64,000 nt of DNA from Ruegeria sp. 6PALISEP08 (GTDB lineage Bacteria > Pseudomonadota > Alphaproteobacteria > Rhodobacterales > Rhodobacteraceae): NCBI RefSeq assembly GCF_001238295.1, contig NZ_LGXZ01000004.1, forward strand, positions 269,117 through 333,116, given 5' to 3'. The notes under the pieces are model-generated. The model had not been told where the DNA came from, did not search any database, and saw only the letters and a list, made by a program, of their open reading frames with translations. This document shows, piece after piece, positions 34,603 through 43,776 of this stretch. Within the stretch, counting starts at the first letter, position 1; each line of letters starts with the position of its first letter. The translations under genes were made by a program, and so were the position numbers.

Positions 34603-35313
34603 ATGGCCGGGCACGACACAAACGACCTTGGCCAACCTATCGGTTTGCCGGTTTCGGGTGACTTTCCGCGCCCAACACCGCCCTATACACCGATGGAAGG
34701 TCGATATTGTTCTGTCGTGCCTTTGGACGTGAACAGACATGCGCCCGGACTGTTCCGGGCGTTTGCAAGTGACAGGGATGGACGCAACTGGACCTACCTT
34801 CCCTACGGCCCGTTCGACAGCGAGCCGGAATTTGAAGATTGGGCCCGCGCCAACTGCATGGACGCAGATCCGATGTTCCACACTGTTCTGGGTGGTGATG
34901 ACGTGCCTTTGGGCATGGCCTCGTACCTAAGGATCGAGCCTGCAGCCGGGGCGATCGAGGTGGGACATATCCACTTCTCGCCCCTGCTTCAGCGCAAACC
35001 GCAGTCCACCGAAGTCATGTATCTGATGATGAAGCGGGTGTTCGATGAATTGGGCTATCGCCGCTATGAATGGAAGTGCGATGCGCTGAATGCACCATCC
35101 TGCAGCGCGGCAGCGCGGCTGGGCTTCACCTTTGAAGGAGTGTTCCGGCAGGCGACCCATTACAAGGGGCGCAACCGGGATACTGCGTGGTATTCGATTA
35201 TCGATACCGAATGGCCCCGCGTTCGTGATGCTTTCGAAGCCTGGCTGTCGCCGGACAATTTTGACGACGCGGGCCAGCAACGCATACCGCTGATGGCCCG
35301 CGCAAGGGATTAG
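34603..35313 (+). CDS. GNAT family N-acetyltransferase (RimJ/RimL type)
   Basis: A 236-residue acetyltransferase with the acetyltransf_3 pattern: GRYCSVVPLDVNRHAPGLFRAF (about 27-48), EVGHIHFSPLLQRKPQSTEVMYLMM, and the closing YRRYEWKCDALNAPSCSAAARLGFTFEGVFRQATHYKGRNRDTAWYSI. It starts 2 bases after the metY stop, so the two are likely co-transcribed, and ends 2 bases from the convergent SIMPL gene. The substrate is unknown; members act on ribosomal proteins, amines and amino acids. Confidence 0.9.
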   Translation: MAGHDTNDLGQPIGLPVSGDFPRPTPPYTPMEGRYCSVVPLDVNRHAPGLFRAFASDRDGRNWTYLPYGPFDSEPEFEDWARANCMDADPMFHTVLGGDDVPLGMASYLRIEPAAGAIEVGHIHFSPLLQRKPQSTEVMYLMMKRVFDELGYRRYEWKCDALNAPSCSAAARLGFTFEGVFRQATHYKGRNRDTAWYSIIDTEWPRVRDAFEAWLSPDNFDDAGQQRIPLMARARD

Positions 35314-35315
35314 TC

Positions 35316-36011
35316 TTAGTCCGAAATCTCGAATTCCATCGAGACGCTGACCGAGACTGAAACTTCCCCGCCCGCAACAGGGACCCCGCCTGCATCGGCC
35401 ATGCTCATGGCGCGCATCTCTGCCATGGGGCGCACGCCAGCCGATTGCTCAGAGATCGTTTGCACCGGGCCAAGTGTTACTCCAGCCGCCTGTGCCAACT
35501 GTTCCGCTTTGGCCTTGGCCTCGCCGACGGCTTCGGCACGGGCCTGCGCCTCCAACGGTTTTGAATCCTGCACACCAAAGCTCAGCCCGCTGAAATCATT
35601 GGCACCATCCTGAATGACCGCATCCATAATCTTCCCAAGCCGCGTCAGATCGCGAACGCGCACAAAAACACGGTTCGAGGCAGTGAACCCTGTGATTTCG
35701 GGCTTTTCCCCATTCTGCCCGTGCCGCCCCGACCAGACCGGTGACAGTGACAAATCGCGGGTTTGAACGTCCCGGTCTTCGATTCCCATCTCGGTCAGTC
35801 GTGACAGGACCTTGGCAACCGCATCCGAAGTCGCCTGCATGGCGGCCCCGGCCTCTGCGTTTTCGTTGGTCACGCCCAGCGTGATTGTTGCCATATCGGG
35901 TGCGGTTTGCACGGTTCCGGTTGCATCCACTGTGATGCGACGTTCTTCCGCATGGGCCGCTCCTGCGGCTGTTGCTGCCATCATCGCAGCCAGAAAAGCG
36001 AATGTCTTCAA
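35316..36011 (-). CDS. SIMPL (DUF541) domain exported protein
   Basis: A 231-residue exported protein of the SIMPL family, oligomeric periplasmic proteins of poorly known function tied to stress. The mature part starts EERRITVDATGTVQTAPDMATITLGVTNE. The best start is TTG at 36009-36011, with GGAG eight bases upstream, giving a proper signal peptide (residues 1-21, ending AAHA). The only upstream ATG, at 36074, would put a hydrophilic leader before the signal. The repeats with SGLSFGV and AQARAEAVGEAKAKAEQLAQAAGV are typical. Confidence 0.88.
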   Translation of the reverse strand: MKTFAFLAAMMAATAAGAAHAEERRITVDATGTVQTAPDMATITLGVTNENAEAGAAMQATSDAVAKVLSRLTEMGIEDRDVQTRDLSLSPVWSGRHGQNGEKPEITGFTASNRVFVRVRDLTRLGKIMDAVIQDGANDFSGLSFGVQDSKPLEAQARAEAVGEAKAKAEQLAQAAGVTLGPVQTISEQSAGVRPMAEMRAMSMADAGGVPVAGGEVSVSVSVSMEFEISD

Positions 36012-36175
36012 GGTTATCACTCCAATTTTTTCTACTTCAAGATGGGTTGGCGGACCGTCGCCATACAAGAGCAATCCCAGCCTTTTTCTTTCCCTCGGCG
36101 GGTTCCTGCTTTAATGTCGGTCTGCGAACGCAAAGTCGTTTGCATTGACGCTGATAATTATGGTTCTTCCGGAAT

Positions 36176-38224
36176 ATGAAACCCGCCTTTGCGTTGTCTT
36201 TTTCTGCAACCGGAATTTTTCTGCACCACCAATCCGAGGGCGATTGGTACGTTGTCGGCTCGATTCCGCTGGATGAGCAGGATCTGCCCGAGCAAATTCA
36301 GGCATTGCGGGAAAAAGCATTTGCCCTTGAAAACGACCTGAGTTGCAAGATCGTACTGCCAGCGGATCAGGTTCGCTTTCTGGACGTCGAAACCGGTGAC
36401 TTATCTGTCGCAGACCGAAAGGCACGCGTTGAGGCAGCACTGGTCGAGGCGACCCCGTATACTCTGTCCGACCTCAGCTATGACAGCCAGACCGAAGGTG
36501 ACACAACTCATGTCGCTGTCGTCGCCAAAGAGACTCTGTCTGAGGCGCGGAACTTTGCCATAGGCCATGGCTTTGTACCAACGGTTTTCACCGCTGAAGA
36601 AAGCGCAGGCACCTTCCCACGCGAGCCGGTTTTCATAGAGCAATCTGAGCAACCACTTGCAACGCAGCCCGCAGAGCCCAGTGAAACGGATTCGCCCGAA
36701 GAGGTTGCCCCCCCCGGCCTGCCTGCTCATCCCATCGCCGGTACGGCTGCACCGGATGCGTTTCGAGCGCCAGACAGCTCCCGCGCTGCACATGTTACCT
36801 CACAGCCCGCTTCCAAGCGTTACGCCATTCCGGCCTTTGCCGCCGTGATTCTTCTCGGCGGGGTTTTTGGCGCGTGGCTGGCCTCTGGCCCGACCGAGCA
36901 ATCGGAGCGGACCGAGTTAAGCCCAGCCGCACCGGAAATATCGGCGCCTGAGGCCAAGGCAATCCCTGACCCCACATCCGAAATTGCTGCTGTCGAGCCG
37001 CAGCCAAGCACCCTCCCCGAACCAACCGCAGAAACGACCGAGGAACGCTTCGAACAGGCTGAGCCGAACCCAGTTGCACCAGACGTATTGGCACCCGAGC
37101 CCGAAGTCGCCCCTGTGCCGACGCCTGAGGTTGCAGCTGTTGAACCCCAGCAAAGCACGCCGCCTGAACCACCAGTTGATGAGGCCGAGGAACAGCCCGA
37201 GCTGTCACCTACGGATGCGGCGATCCTCGAAGCGCTCAAGGTTGCACCAACAGCGGTCGAGCCGATTGCTCAGGATCCCGATGCTCCAAAAGATATCCTT
37301 GCCGTGACAGGGATTGACGTGGCCCCCCCCGCTCCTTTGCAAGAGCCGGACGCCGTTGAGCCGGAAGACCTGTATCTGACATCTATCGACAAGTCCGATC
37401 TCTCCAATGATGCTGTCGCATTGCCGCCTTCCTCAAGTTTCGACACGGACGTGCCATTCAATCAAGAGGGACTGCCCAGTGTTGCAGGCACGCGGTTCGA
37501 TCTGGATGATCAGGGGCTTGTTGTCGCCACGCCCGAGGGTGCTTTGAGCCCCGACGGGATCACAGTATATCTGGGCCGCCCCTCCAAGGTCCCGCAACAA
37601 GCTCCGCTGCGGTTCGAGGAAGAGCCTGTTGTTGAAGAGGTCGATCAAAGGCTGGCTGGCCTCCGCCCCAAACCACGCCCCGGCGATCTTGAAGAAACGT
37701 TCGAACGTCAGCAACTCGGTGGTCAATCGCGCGAAGAACTGGCTGGCAAGCGCCCCAAACCACGCCCCGAAGGTTTGGAAGCCCCTGAAGAGGTGGAAGT
37801 AGCTGTCTCTGAGCTGGCCATCATGCGCGTCCCCCGACCCAAGGCGCGACCAGCAGGTCTGGTTGCGGCCAGACCGACCGTTGCAAAGCCGTCCACTCTG
37901 GCATCAACAGCGGCGCTGGATCAAAAGCCCGATGATGCAGGATCTTTTCAACCCAAGACGGTAGCACCCAAAATACCTTCGACCGCATCGGTCGCCCGAC
38001 AGGCTACAATCGACAACGCCATCAACCTGCGTAAGCTGAACCTGATTGGTGTTTATGGCACTCCGGCCAACCGTCGCGCCTTGGTGCGTCTGCCCAGTGG
38101 TCGGTACAAGAAACTGAAAGTCGGGGATCGCATTGACGGCGGGAAAGTCATCGCCATCAGCGACAGTGAATTGCGCTATCAGAAAAAGGGCCGCAACGTG
38201 ACACTGGCGATGCCGCGCAGCTGA
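36176..38224 (+). CDS. Large single-span protein with GspL-like N-terminus and PilP/GspC-like C-terminus
   Basis: The 682-residue protein has no signal peptide. Residues 1-140 look like the cytoplasmic actin-like part of GspL (LPADQVRFLDVET, ALVEATPYTLSDLSYDSQTEG, VAVVAKETLSEARNFA). A single membrane helix spans about 216-236. Residues 240-480 are Pro/Glu/Ala-rich and include two imperfect copies of a ~45-residue unit with AAVEPQ. Three RPKPRP-type repeats follow (about 495-560). The last ~67 residues (RKLNLIGVYGTPANRRALVRL...KKLKVGDRI) resemble the PilP/GspC HR domain. The envelope-spanning role is inferred; no secretion genes are nearby. Confidence 0.8.
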   Translation: MKPAFALSFSATGIFLHHQSEGDWYVVGSIPLDEQDLPEQIQALREKAFALENDLSCKIVLPADQVRFLDVETGDLSVADRKARVEAALVEATPYTLSDLSYDSQTEGDTTHVAVVAKETLSEARNFAIGHGFVPTVFTAEESAGTFPREPVFIEQSEQPLATQPAEPSETDSPEEVAPPGLPAHPIAGTAAPDAFRAPDSSRAAHVTSQPASKRYAIPAFAAVILLGGVFGAWLASGPTEQSERTELSPAAPEISAPEAKAIPDPTSEIAAVEPQPSTLPEPTAETTEERFEQAEPNPVAPDVLAPEPEVAPVPTPEVAAVEPQQSTPPEPPVDEAEEQPELSPTDAAILEALKVAPTAVEPIAQDPDAPKDILAVTGIDVAPPAPLQEPDAVEPEDLYLTSIDKSDLSNDAVALPPSSSFDTDVPFNQEGLPSVAGTRFDLDDQGLVVATPEGALSPDGITVYLGRPSKVPQQAPLRFEEEPVVEEVDQRLAGLRPKPRPGDLEETFERQQLGGQSREELAGKRPKPRPEGLEAPEEVEVAVSELAIMRVPRPKARPAGLVAARPTVAKPSTLASTAALDQKPDDAGSFQPKTVAPKIPSTASVARQATIDNAINLRKLNLIGVYGTPANRRALVRLPSGRYKKLKVGDRIDGGKVIAISDSELRYQKKGRNVTLAMPRS

Positions 38225-38248
38225 TCGCGCGGTTCGACGTGACAAAAG

Positions 38249-38280
38249 ATGCGCCGGGGCGTTTTAGGTTCCCGGCGCAT
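38249..38280. terminator. Bidirectional hairpin between convergent genes
   Basis: Ten-base perfect arms ATGCGCCGGG (38249-38258) and CCCGGCGCAT (38271-38280) flank a 12-base loop. It lies between the end of the 682-residue gene and the end of hppD. Short T-rich tracts follow on both strands, but neither is a strong U run. Confidence 0.65.
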
Positions 38281-38290
38281 TGTTCTTGGA

Positions 38291-39388
38291 TTAGGCAGCG
38301 GAAATCTCACCGCTTTCGATCTGCTCACGCTCGATGGATTCGAACAGGGCCTGGAAATTACCTTCACCAAACCCGTCATCCCCCTTGCGTTGAATGAACT
38401 CAAAAAAGATCGGGCCGATTACGGTCTTTGAGAAGATCTGCAGCAGAATGCGGGTCTCGCCGCCGTCCAAAACACCCTCACCGTCGATCAGGATGCCGTG
38501 CTTCATCATGCGATCCAGCGGCTCTTCATGATCCGTTACGCGATCTTTCGACATCTCGTAATAGGCGGGGTTCGGTCCAGGCATGAATTTCAAACCGTTC
38601 TCGGCAATTGCGTCGGTTGAGGCATAGATATCCTCGCTGCCGACAGCGATATGCTGGATGCCTTCGCCCTTGTACTTCTTGAGGTAGGATACAATCTGCC
38701 CGGTCTCACCCCGGTCTTCGTTGATCGGAATCCGGATTCGACCGCAGGGCGACGTCAATGCGCGGCTGAACAGGCCTGTGAACTTGCCCTGAATGTCGAA
38801 GAAGCGAATTTCGCGGAAATTGAACAGGTCACCATAGAACTCGAACCATTTGTCCATGTTGCCCGTGTAGACATTGTGGGTCAGGTGATCGAGGTAATAG
38901 AACCCTTCACCGCGCGGCTTGGATTCCTTGATCCACTCGAATTCCTGATTGTAGGGCGATGTATCGTAATACTGGTCGATGAAATAGATCAGTGACCCGC
39001 CAATGCCCTTGATCGCAGGAACATCCATCGTTTTATCGTCCGCATCATAGGGTTCGGCCCCTTTCGACACAGCGTGTTCATACGCTTTCTGCGCGTCGAC
39101 GACGCGCCATCCCATCGCCGGGGCGCACGGGCCATGCTCGGCTACGAATTTGTCCGCAAAGCTGTCCGGGTCGGCATTCAGGACATAAGTGACATCCCCT
39201 TGCTGCCAGAGTTCAACCAGCGGTTTGACCTTGTGACGAGCCACCAGGTCGAACCCCATCTTTGCGAACAGATCGCGCAGTTCCTGCGGTTCGGGATGGG
39301 CAAATTCAACAAACTCAAACCCGTCGGTCCCGGCGGGGTTTTCGTCGCTGATCACAGATTTCGGGGCGTTGTGCGGGAATGGACCCAT
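38291..39388 (-). CDS. hppD: 4-hydroxyphenylpyruvate dioxygenase
   Basis: A 365-residue non-haem iron dioxygenase that turns 4-hydroxyphenylpyruvate into homogentisate in tyrosine degradation. Iron ligands are in LDHLTHNV (near 170), GIQHIAV (near 245) and FFEFIQRKG (near 328). The C-terminal stretch LLQIFSKTVIGPIFFEFIQRKGDDGFGEGNFQALFESIE is diagnostic. AGGAGA precedes the ATG. The gene is divergent from an Lrp-type regulator. No homogentisate dioxygenase gene is in the window. Confidence 0.96.
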   Translation of the reverse strand: MGPFPHNAPKSVISDENPAGTDGFEFVEFAHPEPQELRDLFAKMGFDLVARHKVKPLVELWQQGDVTYVLNADPDSFADKFVAEHGPCAPAMGWRVVDAQKAYEHAVSKGAEPYDADDKTMDVPAIKGIGGSLIYFIDQYYDTSPYNQEFEWIKESKPRGEGFYYLDHLTHNVYTGNMDKWFEFYGDLFNFREIRFFDIQGKFTGLFSRALTSPCGRIRIPINEDRGETGQIVSYLKKYKGEGIQHIAVGSEDIYASTDAIAENGLKFMPGPNPAYYEMSKDRVTDHEEPLDRMMKHGILIDGEGVLDGGETRILLQIFSKTVIGPIFFEFIQRKGDDGFGEGNFQALFESIEREQIESGEISAA

Positions 39389-39488
39389 GGCGCGTCTCCT
39401 TTGAAGACCGGAAATTTATTGCTGATTCAAAAATATGACTTTTCGAACGCTGTTTCTGCGCATTGTTTTCGTGTAAACTTAAGGTTGA

Positions 39489-39503
39489 CGCGCAAAATGC
39501 GCG
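39489..39503. promoter_or_regulatory. Inverted repeat between hppD and the Lrp gene (candidate operator)
   Basis: CGCGCA-AAA-TGCGCG forms six-base perfect arms around AAA, 33 bases before the GTG start of the Lrp-type gene and about 100 bases from hppD. Lrp family proteins often bind short imperfect palindromes in divergent regions they share with their target. No consensus for this regulator is known to me. Confidence 0.35.
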
Positions 39504-39535
39504 CGAAACACTGAAAAAACGAGATTCCTCCGCAC

Positions 39536-39991
39536 GTGCTGGACACAACCGACAAACGCCTGTTATCTGCCCTGCAAAAGGATGCGCATCTGACTGCGCA
39601 TCAACTGGGTGAGATGCTGAACCTCTCGCCCAGTCAAGCGGGCAGACGCCGACAACGGCTTGAGGCCGAAGGCTATATTACAGGCTATGCCGCCCGGCTT
39701 GATCCGCTTAAGCTTGACTTGCAGGTGCAAGGATTTGTTCAGGTTCATCTGGGTACACATGGCCCCGAACAATCCCAAAGCTTTGCCCGCATGGTCGACA
39801 CCCGCCCCGAGATAACCAGCGCCTGGACGATGACAGGAGAGGCAGATTACCTGCTGCATGTCTATTGTGATGATCTTTCCGCGCTCAACAGCTTGCTCCA
39901 TCATGTCATCCTGCCGCATCCTGCTGTTGCCCGTGTGCAAAGCCAGATAGTGATGGACCAACTGAAACGCGACGCCCCCCTGCCCACCTGA
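39536..39991 (+). CDS. Lrp/AsnC family transcriptional regulator
   Basis: A 151-residue regulator starting at GTG 39536. The HTH is in residues about 3-52 (DTTDKRLLSALQKDAHLTAHQLGEMLNLSPSQAGRRRQRLEAEGYI), and the effector-binding RAM domain follows (VQVHLGTHG...ITSAWTMTGEADYLLHVYCDDLSALNSLL). It is divergent from hppD, which suggests control of tyrosine or phenylalanine degradation by an aromatic ligand. The antiporter gene follows 20 bases later and may share the transcript. Confidence 0.92.
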   Translation: MLDTTDKRLLSALQKDAHLTAHQLGEMLNLSPSQAGRRRQRLEAEGYITGYAARLDPLKLDLQVQGFVQVHLGTHGPEQSQSFARMVDTRPEITSAWTMTGEADYLLHVYCDDLSALNSLLHHVILPHPAVARVQSQIVMDQLKRDAPLPT

Positions 39992-40011
39992 ACGGGATCA
40001 CGAGGAGACTA

Positions 40012-41892
40012 ATGGACGATTTTCTATATCAGGCTTCGATCTATCTGGCTGCGGCTGTGATCGCGGTGCCCCTGTCCGCAAGGCTGGGGCTAGGGTCGGT
40101 TCTGGGTTATTTGGCCGCCGGGATCATCATTGGGCCTGTACTGGGATTGGTCGGGGCCGAAACGGAAAACCTTCAACATGTCGCCGAGTTTGGCGTTGTG
40201 ATGATGCTGTTCCTGATCGGACTGGAACTGGAACCTCGCGCCCTGTGGGATATGCGCGACAAGCTGCTGGGTCTTGGGGGATTGCAGGTTCTGCTCTCAA
40301 CAGCTGCGATTGCCGCCGTTGCCATCTATGCAAATCACCCCTGGTCCGTCGCGCTGGCAGTGGGTTTGACCTTGTCCTTGTCGTCTACAGCGATCGTCCT
40401 TCAGACCTTGTCGGAAAAGGGGTTGATGCAGACGAACGGTGGTCGAGCCACATTTTCGGTGCTGCTGACGCAAGACATCGCAGTCATTCCGATCCTGGCA
40501 TTGTTGCCGCTGCTGGCCCTTCCAGCGTTACCTCATATCGAAGCAGATGGTTCGATTGACCGCGGTGTTGCCGACCTACACGGAGCAGGCCACCATAGCC
40601 TGTCTCTGGTCGAAGGGCTGCCAGGTTGGGCCGTCACTCTCGTCACGATAGGGGCTGTGGCCTTCGTCATTCTGGCGGGTGTCTACCTCACGCGCCCCCT
40701 GTTTCGCTTTATCCACGCCACCCGTCTGCGCGAGATGTACACCGCGCTAGCGTTGATGATCGTGGTTGGTATTTCCTTTCTGATGACGCTGGTCGGGCTG
40801 TCACCTGCCTTGGGCGCTTTCCTGGCGGGCGTCGTTCTGGCCAGTTCCGAGTTTCGTCACCAAATGGAAAGCGACCTTGAGCCTTTCAAAGGCCTTTTCC
40901 TGGGCCTGTTCTTCATCACGGTCGGAGCAGGCATTAACGTTGGCTACTTCTTCGACGATCCGTTTGACCTGATCGGCCTGGCACTGCTTGTGATCCTGGC
41001 AAAAGGGGTCATTCTTTACCTTGTCGGCAAGGCATTCCGCCTGAGCGGGCGGGATCACTGGCTGTTCACACTCGGACTGGCGCAGGCCGGTGAATTTGGA
41101 TTTGTGCTGCTGGCCTTTTCGACACAACAGAATGTCATACCGCCCGACCTGTCGCAGAAGCTGCTTATGATAATTGCGCTGACGATGCTGATTACCCCGC
41201 TTCTGTTCATCATCTATGACCTGCTATCCCGAAAAATGGGCGACACCTCAAAGGAGCCCGAACCGGATGAGATTGATGAAAAAGGCCCGGTTATCATCGC
41301 GGGCATCGGCCGCTTTGGTCAGATCGTGAATCGTCTGGTACGCGCCAGCGGTTTCAAGACCGTTGTGCTGGACCACGATATCGAAACCGTTCAGTTGATG
41401 CGCCGGTTTGGCGTAAAAGGCTTCTTGGGCGACCCTACGCGGCCCGAGTTGCTACGTGCCGCAGGGTTGGAAAAAGCATCCGTTCTGGTGGCAGCGATGG
41501 ATGACCACAAGCAAGTCACACGACTTGTTGGTTATGCTCGACGGCAGCGCCCCGACCTGCACATCATCGCACGGGCCCGTGATCGGACCCACGTCTACGA
41601 GCTGTATCAAGCCGGAGCCAACGACATCGTGCGTGAAATGTTCGACAGTTCGCTGCGCGCGGGGCGCTACGTGCTGGAGAATATCGGGCTGAGTGAATAT
41701 GAGGCTTCGCAAGCAGAGCAGACCTTTTATCACCACGACCGGGCTTCTATGCGCGATCTGGCCGAACTGTGGGTTCCCGGAATGCCGACTGCTGAGAACA
41801 AGAAATACATCGAACGTTCGCAGAAGCTGGAAAAGGAACTGGAAACCGCGTTGCTCGAATTGGCTGAAGAGCACGCCAAGAAATCTGCCTGA
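40012..41892 (+). CDS. Kef-type monovalent cation:proton antiporter (CPA2) with TrkA-N domain
   Basis: A 626-residue membrane transporter. About 12 helices in residues 1-400 form the CPA2 fold, with GYLAAGIIIGPVLGLV, FGVVMMLFLIGLELEP, LSSTAIVLQTLSEKG and GLSPALGAFLAGVVLASSEFRHQMESDLEPFKGLFLGLFFITVGA. A RCK/TrkA-N domain begins near 423 with VIIAGIGRFGQIVNRLV. A charged helical tail ends the protein. GAGGAG precedes ATG. Known members release K+ during electrophile stress (KefB/KefC); the ion and trigger here are inferred. Confidence 0.92.
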   Translation: MDDFLYQASIYLAAAVIAVPLSARLGLGSVLGYLAAGIIIGPVLGLVGAETENLQHVAEFGVVMMLFLIGLELEPRALWDMRDKLLGLGGLQVLLSTAAIAAVAIYANHPWSVALAVGLTLSLSSTAIVLQTLSEKGLMQTNGGRATFSVLLTQDIAVIPILALLPLLALPALPHIEADGSIDRGVADLHGAGHHSLSLVEGLPGWAVTLVTIGAVAFVILAGVYLTRPLFRFIHATRLREMYTALALMIVVGISFLMTLVGLSPALGAFLAGVVLASSEFRHQMESDLEPFKGLFLGLFFITVGAGINVGYFFDDPFDLIGLALLVILAKGVILYLVGKAFRLSGRDHWLFTLGLAQAGEFGFVLLAFSTQQNVIPPDLSQKLLMIIALTMLITPLLFIIYDLLSRKMGDTSKEPEPDEIDEKGPVIIAGIGRFGQIVNRLVRASGFKTVVLDHDIETVQLMRRFGVKGFLGDPTRPELLRAAGLEKASVLVAAMDDHKQVTRLVGYARRQRPDLHIIARARDRTHVYELYQAGANDIVREMFDSSLRAGRYVLENIGLSEYEASQAEQTFYHHDRASMRDLAELWVPGMPTAENKKYIERSQKLEKELETALLELAEEHAKKSA

Positions 41893-41915
41893 CCCAGATC
41901 CGCGCCCGGGTCAGG
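41888..41915. terminator. Weak hairpin between convergent antiporter and cobT genes
   Basis: Eight-base arms CCTGACCC (41888-41895) and GGGTCAGG (41908-41915) are perfectly complementary around a 12-base loop, and overlap the antiporter stop codon. No T run follows on either strand, so termination is uncertain. Confidence 0.4.
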
Positions 41916-41922
41916 CGACACC

Positions 41923-42933
41923 TTAACCGTCAGATACGCCTGCCTCGGCAAAGGTTGCCATGCCGGAATGGCAAGCCACTGCGCTTTTGAGAATGTTTAT
42001 CGCCAGTGCCCCACCGGACCCTTCGCCCAAGCGCAGGCCAAGGCTCAGCAACGGGTCTTTGCCTAGCTTGGACAATACTTCACCATGCGCCGCTTCTGCG
42101 CTTTGGTGCCCGGCAACCGCATGGTCCAGCGCACCAGCCGACAATTTCCACAGGCAAGCGGCAGCGGCAGAGCAGATGAATCCGTCCAGAATGACTGGAA
42201 TGCGCAATACGCGCGCGGCGGCAATCGCTCCGGCCATCGCGGCAATCTCGCGCCCTCCGAGGCAGCGCAGGATATCCAGGCCGTCCTCTGACGCATGTTT
42301 CGCAACACCCTCAGCCACAACACGCGTTTTGTTGGCAAGGCCTGCATCATCGACACCGGTGCCACGACCTGTCCAGTCCTCTGCGTCTCCGCCAAACAGC
42401 GCGCAGGCGATGGCGGCCGCCGGAGTTGTGTTGCCAATACCCATTTCGCCCACAACCAGCAGATCGGCCTGCGGATCAACGGCCTGCCAACCCGTGCGCA
42501 AGGCGCTCAGCAGTTCTTCTTCACTCATGGCCGGAGCTTGAGTGAAATCCGCAGTGGGTGTGTCCAGGTCCAGCGCATGCACGTCCATCGTCGCACCCGC
42601 TGCCTTTGCCAGCTGATTTATCGCTGCACCGCCATGTTCGAAATTCATCACCATCTGCACGGTGACTTCGGGCGGAAAGGCCGATACGCCCTGTGCAGTG
42701 ACGCCGTGGTTTCCGGCAAAGACGATGACTTGTGGTGCGCTAATCTGCGGACGGGCATCGCCACGCCATCCCCCATACCAGATCGCAAGATCTTCCAACC
42801 GCCCAAGTGCGCCCGGGGGCTTGGTCAGTTGTCCGTTTCGGTCAGCCGCAGCTTGCACCGCAGTGGCATCCGGCCCCGGTGCCGCCGTAAGAGCAGCGCG
42901 GAACGCGTTCAAATCATTCAGTTCAGGCAGCAT
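41923..42933 (-). CDS. cobT: Nicotinate-nucleotide-dimethylbenzimidazole phosphoribosyltransferase
   Basis: A 336-residue enzyme that makes alpha-ribazole phosphate for the lower loop of cobalamin. Family marks are [52 protein letters not shown], the [18 protein letters not shown] segment, and the closing [15 protein letters not shown], whose glutamate is the catalytic base. It is divergent from cobS, which acts in the next step. Confidence 0.95.
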   Translation of the reverse strand: MLPELNDLNAFRAALTAAPGPDATAVQAAADRNGQLTKPPGALGRLEDLAIWYGGWRGDARPQISAPQVIVFAGNHGVTAQGVSAFPPEVTVQMVMNFEHGGAAINQLAKAAGATMDVHALDLDTPTADFTQAPAMSEEELLSALRTGWQAVDPQADLLVVGEMGIGNTTPAAAIACALFGGDAEDWTGRGTGVDDAGLANKTRVVAEGVAKHASEDGLDILRCLGGREIAAMAGAIAAARVLRIPVILDGFICSAAAACLWKLSAGALDHAVAGHQSAEAAHGEVLSKLGKDPLLSLGLRLGEGSGGALAINILKSAVACHSGMATFAEAGVSDG

Positions 42934-43011
42934 GAAAGCCTCATTGCATCAGAGTGGTCCTGTGTGTTTAACCGAAGCACTGAATCCAACAAGACCCCGA
43001 AAGGCACGGGC

Positions 43012-43776
43012 GTGCAAAAAAACGACACGAAACCTTTTTCTCTGTGGGATATTCCGCTGGCGTTGGTGCTGCTCACCCGACTGCCCCTGCCGCGTTTGCC
43101 GGATCCCGTGTTTTCGAGGCAGGCACAGGCAACCTGGGCCTTTCCGCTTGTGGGTTTGGTCGTTGCGGGACTCGCCTGCCTTGTGGGGTGGAGCGCGCTT
43201 GCGTTGGGGCTGCCGGTAATGGCGTCCGCCGGTCTGCTGCTGGCCACGCTGATCGCCACAACCGGTGCCATGCACGAGGATGGCCTGGCCGACACGTTCG
43301 ACGGCCTCTGGGGCGGGTTCACCCGAGACCGCCGCTTGGAAATCATGAAAGACAGCCATATCGGGACCTACGGCGTGCTTGCCCTGATCATGTCTCAACT
43401 GGTTCGTATCTCGGCTATCGCGGCTTTGCTGACCGCTGATGCGGTGGGTGCAATAATAGCCGCATGTATTGTCTCGCGAGCGTTGATGCCTTTGGTGATG
43501 GCTGGACTACCGCATGCCCGAAAGTCGGGCCTGAGCCATTCTGTCGGCAAACCTCAGAAAACATCCGTTGTCGCTGCACTGGGTCTGGCGGCGGCGCTTG
43601 CCTTCCTGCTCATAGGCGCGGGTGCAATCGCTGCCATGGGCTTTGCAATAGCCAGCGCAGCAATCTTGGCCTTCATCGCCAAAACAAAGATCGGTGGCCA
43701 GACGGGTGACATTCTGGGAGCCACACAATTGGTGTCCGAGATCACCTTTCTGCTAACCTGCGTTGCGCTGATTTAA
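43012..43776 (+). CDS. cobS: Adenosylcobinamide-GDP ribazoletransferase
   Basis: A 254-residue membrane enzyme joining alpha-ribazole to adenosylcobinamide-GDP in cobalamin synthesis. Starts at GTG 43012; the longer in-frame extension back to 42295 lies over the opposite strand of cobT and is not credible. Diagnostic are LLTRLPLP near the start, GAMHEDGLADTFDGLWGGFTRDRRLEIMKDSHIGTYG, the VSRALMPLVM segment, and the terminal KTKIGGQTGDILGATQLVSEI. It overlaps the convergent channel gene by 4 bases. Confidence 0.94.
   Translation: MQKNDTKPFSLWDIPLALVLLTRLPLPRLPDPVFSRQAQATWAFPLVGLVVAGLACLVGWSALALGLPVMASAGLLLATLIATTGAMHEDGLADTFDGLWGGFTRDRRLEIMKDSHIGTYGVLALIMSQLVRISAIAALLTADAVGAIIAACIVSRALMPLVMAGLPHARKSGLSHSVGKPQKTSVVAALGLAAALAFLLIGAGAIAAMGFAIASAAILAFIAKTKIGGQTGDILGATQLVSEITFLLTCVALI

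Noticed and set aside
42295..43011. Upstream in-frame extension of cobS
   Set aside because: The added 239 codons lie on the opposite strand of cobT and have no family match; GTG at 43012 gives the normal cobS length.
42934..43011. Cobalamin riboswitch between cobT and cobS
   Set aside because: The gap is only 78 bases, and no conserved riboswitch core is seen.
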